In this document: positions 11,461 to 14,871 of the stretch, one piece after another | Numbering within the stretch: position 1 is the first letter of the stretch | How the letters are laid out: each line of letters begins with the position of its first letter | DNA from: Nitrospira sp. | GTDB taxonomy: Bacteria; Nitrospirota; Nitrospiria; Nitrospirales; Nitrospiraceae | Length of the DNA stretch: 14,871 nucleotides | Reading direction: 5' to 3' | NCBI GenBank assembly: GCA_015904075.1 | Contig: JABMDH010000074.1 | Coordinates: forward strand, 2,148-17,018 | Translations under genes and position numbers: made by a program | Notes under the pieces: generated by a model | What the model was told of the DNA's origin: nothing | Database searches by the model: none | What the model saw: the letters and a program-made list of their open reading frames with translations, nothing else

Positions 11461-11490
11461 AAGATAGCACGCAGAATTCAAAGCTGTCAA
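11461..11490 (-). promoter_or_regulatory. Candidate promoter for the isc operon
   Basis: On the minus strand a perfect TTGACA (11490-11485) is followed after 18 nt by TATCTT (11466-11461, 4 of 6). Transcription would begin near 11454, inside operator 2, leaving a leader of about 55 nt. An alternative -10, TATAGT (11432-11427), has no good -35 partner. Confidence 0.5.
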
Positions 11491-11569
11491 CATGATGATC
11501 CGAAGCACCATTACTCCTAGTGAATCATATGAGCGAGAGTGAGGCTGATAGCGAGAAAGGAACAGGTCG

Positions 11570-11986
11570 ATGGGTGGGACAAATCCCTATATTGAAAAAG
11601 CTGAGTATAACCTCCCCCAAACTGCGTATACCGTCACCTTTATTCAGCCGGACGGGACGGTTACGAAAGTTGCCGTAGATCCGGCCAGAATTCCCTATGG
11701 TCCAACGGGACTTCCGGGGAGCCTTCTTGATATTGCAATGGGGAATGGAGTGGATTTGGAGCATGTATGCGGAGGGGTTTGTGCCTGCTCAACCTGCCAT
11801 GTCATGGTGAAACAGGGTCTTGATACCTGTAATGAGGGCACGGATGACGAATATGACCAGCTCGATGAAGCGCCGATGACCACACTGCATTCACGGTTGG
11901 GATGTCAGTGTGTGCCCAACGGTACCAAAGACATTGTGGTCGAGATCCCGGCCGTCAATAAAAACCTTGTCCGAGAAGGACATTGA
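11570..11986 (+). CDS. fdx: [2Fe-2S] ferredoxin of the adrenodoxin/ISC type
   Basis: A 138-residue ferredoxin expected to give electrons for cluster assembly on IscU, as Fdx does in E. coli. The ligand pattern is CGGVCACSTC (Cys67, Cys73, Cys76) plus Cys112 in LGCQC, the C-x5-C-x2-C-x35-C spacing of the adrenodoxin group; Cys71 and Cys114 are extra. The acidic helix between (TDDEYDQLDEAPM) matches the partner-binding region of ISC ferredoxins. The N-terminal beta-grasp strand is TVTFIQPDGTVTKVAV. Compared with E. coli Fdx (111 residues) it has about 20 extra N-terminal residues and a small insert (IPYGPTGLPG). AAGGA lies 8 nt before the ATG. It is divergent from the isc operon instead of lying between hscA and iscX. 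Confidence 0.93.
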   Translation: MGGTNPYIEKAEYNLPQTAYTVTFIQPDGTVTKVAVDPARIPYGPTGLPGSLLDIAMGNGVDLEHVCGGVCACSTCHVMVKQGLDTCNEGTDDEYDQLDEAPMTTLHSRLGCQCVPNGTKDIVVEIPAVNKNLVREGH

Positions 11987-12265
11987 GCCGGTCGTTGTCC
12001 GTCATGCCCCAATCGTCATGTGCTTCGAATTCCGCCGTTAAGCCCGAATCTCGAACAACCAATGACGTGTGACGATACGCGGTATCCTCGCAGGTTGTGG
12101 AACCTTCACAGGTACTACTCAATCCGTCGCACATCTCGATGGCTGAGCCGACACCCCTAAAACCATGCGGGATGCTCAAAGTGGCCGTCCAGCGACGCAA
12201 CTTGCCTGCGCGAAGCGCTTCGGCGAAGGCGGGGAACAAAGTTGGCGGATTATTTCAGCGTCCTG
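11987..12265. other. Intergenic region between convergent ferredoxin and reductase genes
   Basis: About 279 bases between two converging stop codons. It holds a REP-like palindrome (12204-12230) and a weak stem AGGTT-gtgg-AACCT (12092-12105). No T-rich intrinsic terminator is evident. A 94-codon minus-strand frame spans it but has no recognisable sequence and overlaps the ferredoxin end. Confidence 0.45.
12204..12230. repeat. REP-like palindrome
   Basis: A 27-bp near-palindrome centred on the exact 12-bp palindrome CGAAGCGCTTCG (12211-12222), with outer arms GCCT and AGGC pairing across it. It lies between convergent genes, where REP-type elements and mRNA stabilising hairpins typically sit. 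Copy number elsewhere cannot be judged from this window. Confidence 0.45.
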
Positions 12266-12967
12266 CTAGTCGTATGTTTCCGTCTTCACTTCCTTCCGGT
12301 CATATCCCGTTTCGACAAAATACCCTCGTAGGGGCCGTACAAATCCCTTAGTCCCGCACAGCATGGGGATAATCTTGGATCGGTCGTTCACGAGTTGGCG
12401 TAGCATACTCACGGTCAATGAGACAGCGGACTCATCACTAGAGGCAACCAGCGGAAGATAGCGAAACGATGCGCGCATGAGGGCAAGCGAAAGCAATTCC
12501 TGGTGGTAGAGCAATTCATCTTCTGCCGGCCCGACGGCGATTACGAGAACCGGTACGGTCTCGCGATGGGCGTACAAGGCTTTGAGCATGCATCGAATCG
12601 GAACCAGACCGGTGTATCGGGCGATGAACAACAACTCCCGATCGAGAGGCTGAGGGAGCACAAAGTTGCCGTAGGGGCCGGATAACAACAATTCGTCTCC
12701 GGCTCTGATTTGGCACAGATACCCGGACCCCAATCCCTGCGGCACCCGATCAAACACGAGGGTGAGTTCGCCGGAGGGCGACACCGGGACTGCCATGGAA
12801 TAAGCGCGGTTGAGAGGCGGTGTAGAGCCGACCGGTAGCTTCAATGAGACCCATTGCCCCGGTTGGAATGTGAGTTTCTGTGTTGTGGGAAGAAGAATGA
12901 GTTGACGAACGTTGGGAGTGAGATCGGTTACGGAGAGCACCCGAGCTGTCTGCGTAAATTCCGCCAT
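12266..12967 (-). CDS. FAD-binding, NAD(P)H-dependent oxidoreductase of the ferredoxin reductase family
   Basis: A 233-residue flavoprotein of the ferredoxin-NADP reductase superfamily: an FAD barrel followed by a pyridine-nucleotide domain. Visible motifs are NRAYSMAVP (53-61, flavin binding), GPYGNFVL (97-104), then ARYTGLVPIRCML (116-128), standing where the usual GTGxxPxRSM nucleotide motif would be but with RYTG at its start, and CGTKGFVRPLRGYF (204-217) near the end. There is no plant-type ferredoxin domain. Start 12967 is preferred because GGAGG lies about 4 nt upstream; the ATG at 12991 has no such site. A likely role is to reduce the ferredoxin encoded next to it, as Fpr does for Fdx in E. 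coli; this is inferred from position only. Confidence 0.82.
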   Translation of the reverse strand: MAEFTQTARVLSVTDLTPNVRQLILLPTTQKLTFQPGQWVSLKLPVGSTPPLNRAYSMAVPVSPSGELTLVFDRVPQGLGSGYLCQIRAGDELLLSGPYGNFVLPQPLDRELLFIARYTGLVPIRCMLKALYAHRETVPVLVIAVGPAEDELLYHQELLSLALMRASFRYLPLVASSDESAVSLTVSMLRQLVNDRSKIIPMLCGTKGFVRPLRGYFVETGYDRKEVKTETYD

Positions 12968-13043
12968 GCCCCTCCCTTCCGAGACGTTCATATCAGAAGG
13001 ACGCCCTAGATAAAAGACAAAATAGCCGGGAGGGGATCGATTC

Positions 13044-13073
13044 TGTACAACACTTTTCCGTGCATGCTATAGA
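13044..13073 (+). promoter_or_regulatory. Candidate promoter for gltX
   Basis: TGTACA (13044-13049) and TATAGA (13068-13073) with an 18-nt spacer each match the sigma-70 consensus at 4 of 6. The start would be near 13080, giving a short leader of about 22 nt. The match is weak. Confidence 0.25.
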
Positions 13074-13101
13074 TACCGTCTTTCAGCGAGAGGTTCGTCC
13101 T

Positions 13102-14523
13102 ATGACGCAAGTTCGCGTGCGGTTTGCCCCAAGCCCGACAGGGTTTCTCCACATCGGGGGAGTGCGTACCGCTTTGTTCAACTGGCTCTATGCCAGACAG
13201 CAGCAGGGCGTCTTTATCCTCCGTATCGAAGATACGGACCAGAGTCGATCGACCGACGAATCCATACAGGCCATCATTGACGGCATGAAATGGGCCGGGC
13301 TCGATGTGGATGAAGGCCCCTACCGGCAGACTGAACGGATGGATCTCTATCGCAGCCATGCGATGCGGCTACTTGAAGCCGGTCGCGCCTATTGGTGTGT
13401 CTGCAAGGCAGAAGAATTGGAAGCCCGGCGCAAAGAGGCCGAAGCCAAAGGGCTTTCCCCTCGATATGACGGTCGTTGTCGCAGCCTACATATCACGAAT
13501 CCTGCCGGCGAAGCGGCATTGCGATTTAAGGCTCCGCAGGAAGGGCAGACCGTTGTCGATGATCTCATCAAAGGCAAGATCATTTTCGACAATGCCGTCT
13601 TGGACGATCTCATCATTCTACGGTCGAACGGGTATCCCACGTACAACTTTTCCGTTGTGGTCGATGACGCGCTGATGAACATTACGCATGTCGTGCGCGG
13701 AGACGATCACTTGACCAATACGCCACGCCAGGTTCCGATTTTTGAGGCGTTGGGATTTCCAGTACCGCAGTTCGGGCATCTGCCGATGATCCTGGGGGCT
13801 GATAAAACGCGATTGTCCAAACGCCACGGTGCCACCTCGATCATGGCCTACAGAGACATGGGTTATCTGCCCGAGGCGATGGTAAATTATCTCGTTCGGC
13901 TTGGCTGGTCGCACGGTGATCAGGAACTATTTACGCGCGAAGAGTTGATTGAGAAGTTCTCATGGAAGCACGTGCAGACGTCGGCGGCTGTCTTCAACCC
14001 CGATAAGCTGCTGTGGATGAATGCCGAGTATATCAAGACCAGTTCGCCTGTCTCTGTCGCTCAGGCGCTTGCTCCTCTGTTGGAGCAGGCCGGTTTGGGA
14101 GCCGACGTTCGAACGGTGACCGCCGAGTGGCTCGCCCAATTGGTGGTGTTGGTCAAGGAACGCGCAAAGACGCTTATTGAAATGGTCGAGTGGGTCAAGC
14201 CGTACTTTGGACCGGTGGCGCCCTTTGAAGAAGAGGCAGCCAAGAAGTTTCTTACGTCGGCCGTCGCGCCGATCTTGTCCAAGCTGGTCGAACGGTTCGA
14301 AGCGTTCCCGGTCTTCTCAAAATCTGAATGGGAAACGGCGTTTAAAAAATTGGTCGAGGAAGAAGGCCTCAAGATGGGCCAGCTGGCTCAGCCGGTGCGC
14401 GTGGCATTGACAGGGCGGACCGCCAGCCCTGGCCTTTTCGAGGTTATGGAAGTACTGGGGCGGGAACGGACGCTTTTCCGTCTCCGAAAGGGAATCGAGC
14501 GCGCAAACACCGGTCCGTCTTGA
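13102..14523 (+). CDS. gltX: Glutamyl-tRNA synthetase
   Basis: A 473-residue class I synthetase that charges tRNA-Glu with glutamate. Visible motifs are HIGH-type GFLHIGGVRTALFNWLY (HIGG 17-20) and KMSKS-type KTRLSKRHG (235-243). RVRFAPSPTG and RIEDTDQSRS are classic GluRS, not GlnRS, wording. Cys99, Cys101 (WCVCKA) and Cys126 with nearby His130 look like the GluRS zinc site. The anticodon-binding helical domain fills about 320-473. The start at 13102 is chosen because MTQVRVRFAPSPTG is the normal N-terminus and GAGAGG lies 8 nt upstream; the frame is open from 13060. Two tRNA-Gln genes follow directly. If the organism lacks GlnRS this enzyme may also charge tRNA-Gln for amidation by GatCAB. 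The gene is intact. Confidence 0.96.
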   Translation: MTQVRVRFAPSPTGFLHIGGVRTALFNWLYARQQQGVFILRIEDTDQSRSTDESIQAIIDGMKWAGLDVDEGPYRQTERMDLYRSHAMRLLEAGRAYWCVCKAEELEARRKEAEAKGLSPRYDGRCRSLHITNPAGEAALRFKAPQEGQTVVDDLIKGKIIFDNAVLDDLIILRSNGYPTYNFSVVVDDALMNITHVVRGDDHLTNTPRQVPIFEALGFPVPQFGHLPMILGADKTRLSKRHGATSIMAYRDMGYLPEAMVNYLVRLGWSHGDQELFTREELIEKFSWKHVQTSAAVFNPDKLLWMNAEYIKTSSPVSVAQALAPLLEQAGLGADVRTVTAEWLAQLVVLVKERAKTLIEMVEWVKPYFGPVAPFEEEAAKKFLTSAVAPILSKLVERFEAFPVFSKSEWETAFKKLVEEEGLKMGQLAQPVRVALTGRTASPGLFEVMEVLGRERTLFRLRKGIERANTGPS

Positions 14524-14559
14524 CGCACGACGGCATCGTATATTACGTTGAACGCCGGT

Positions 14560-14633
14560 TGGGGGATCGTCTAGAGGTAGGACGTCAGTCTCTGGATCTG
14601 ACTACCTAGGTTCGATTCCTAGTCCCCCAGCCA
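14560..14633 (+). tRNA. tRNA-Gln (anticodon CUG)
   Basis: A 74-nt cloverleaf with encoded CCA. The acceptor stem TGGGGGA pairs with TCCCCCA, followed by discriminator G. The D stem is GTC/GAC. The anticodon loop CTCTGGA gives CTG at 14592-14594, reading CAG. The T arm is CTAGG-TTCGATT-CCTAG. The anticodon stem has one U-U mismatch at its loop end (positions 31 and 39). It begins 36 nt after the gltX stop and may be cotranscribed with it. Confidence 0.93.
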
Positions 14634-14680
14634 AAAATCTCTCTCCCGGTTCAAGCGTTGTGAAATGTTTCAGGACGCAC

Positions 14681-14749
14681 TGGGGAGTCATTTTGGGATG
14701 CCAGTTTCTGGAGCTGATCGACTAGGTTCGATGCCTAGTTCACGAGCCA
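14681..14749 (+). pseudogene. Decayed tRNA-Gln copy
   Basis: A 69-nt stretch aligns with the upstream tRNA-Gln: TGGGG start, TTCTGGA anticodon loop with CTG, an intact T arm CTAGG-TTCGATG-CCTAG, and GCCA at the end. The D arm is lost, the acceptor stem has several mismatches (TGGGGAG against TTCACGA) and the anticodon stem does not pair. Both it and the first tRNA are followed by AAAAAT, so the duplicated unit included flanking DNA. It is unlikely to give a functional tRNA. Confidence 0.75.
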
Positions 14750-14797
14750 AAAATTTTCCAGCCTGTGCTAGATCTACCATTCGTTTCCGTACCGCGC

Positions 14798-14871
14798 TGG
14801 GGGATCGTCTAGCGGTAGGACGCCGGCCTTTGGAGCCGGCTACCTAGGTTCGATTCCTAGTCCCCCAGCCA
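14798..14871 (+). tRNA. tRNA-Gln (anticodon UUG)
   Basis: A 74-nt cloverleaf with encoded CCA ending at the last base of the window. The acceptor stem TGGGGGA/TCCCCCA, discriminator G, D stem GTC/GAC and T arm CTAGG-TTCGATT-CCTAG are the same as in the CUG isoacceptor. The anticodon stem is a perfect CCGGC/GCCGG and the loop CTTTGGA gives TTG at 14830-14832, reading CAA. Near identity to the first tRNA shows origin by tandem duplication followed by an anticodon-arm change. Confidence 0.95.

Noticed and set aside
11955..12239. 94-codon minus-strand frame in the ferredoxin-reductase gap
   Set aside because: It overlaps the ferredoxin end, has no ribosome binding site that I can see, and no recognisable protein sequence; it also spans the REP-like palindrome.
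14520..14546. TTGACG overlapping the gltX stop with TATATT or TATTAC as a separate tRNA promoter
   Set aside because: Spacing is only 13 or 15 nt, too short for a credible sigma-70 promoter; cotranscription with gltX is simpler.

Overview
The window looks like the chromosome of a moderately GC-rich Gram-negative bacterium. Protein wording and the mix of genes suggest Nitrospira or a close relative (phylum Nitrospirota). That is an impression from protein recall, not a search result. No phage, transposase, CRISPR array or plasmid gene is recognisable. Almost everything is housekeeping: translation GTPase, cell-wall synthesis, iron-sulfur cluster assembly, glutamyl-tRNA synthetase and glutamine tRNAs.

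Layout, left to right. (1) 1-194, minus: 5' part of an unknown gene running off the left edge. (2) 270-2126, minus: typA/bipA, with a hairpin just past its stop. (3) 2463-4116, plus: an exported TIM-barrel, glycoside-hydrolase-like gene broken by two single-base frameshifts, both at G runs. (4) 4440-6900, plus: class A penicillin-binding protein (mrcA/ponA type), broken by a 43-bp tandem duplication. (5) 6915-11399, minus: an ISC operon in the order iscR-iscS-iscU-iscA-hscB-hscA-iscX. Here iscS has lost about two thirds of its length in frame, and hscA has lost roughly 85 codons with a frameshift. (6) 11400-11569: a control region with two 17-bp IscR-like palindromes and face-to-face promoter candidates. 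(7) 11570-11986, plus: the [2Fe-2S] ferredoxin, divergent from the operon instead of inside it. (8) 12266-12967, minus: a flavin/NAD(P)H oxidoreductase that may reduce this ferredoxin. (9) 13102-14523, plus: gltX. (10) 14560-14871: tRNA-Gln(CUG), a decayed tRNA-Gln copy, and tRNA-Gln(UUG), which ends exactly at the window edge.

How the genes work together. In the ISC pathway IscS supplies sulfur, IscU is the scaffold, HscA/HscB release the cluster, IscA carries it, ferredoxin gives electrons, IscX modulates and IscR senses cluster supply. All seven operon genes are represented, and ferredoxin is next door under what may be the same operator. Only the cysteine desulfurase and the chaperone ATPase are damaged.

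Main caution: four neighbouring conserved genes each carry a lesion: two 1-base losses in G runs, a 43-bp duplication with a silent difference, and two deletions. All are easily explained by sequencing or assembly error. True decay is possible, but read-level checking should come first. I did not find an evident new biological system. The most interesting real signals are the ferredoxin/IscR control region and the glutamine tRNA cluster.
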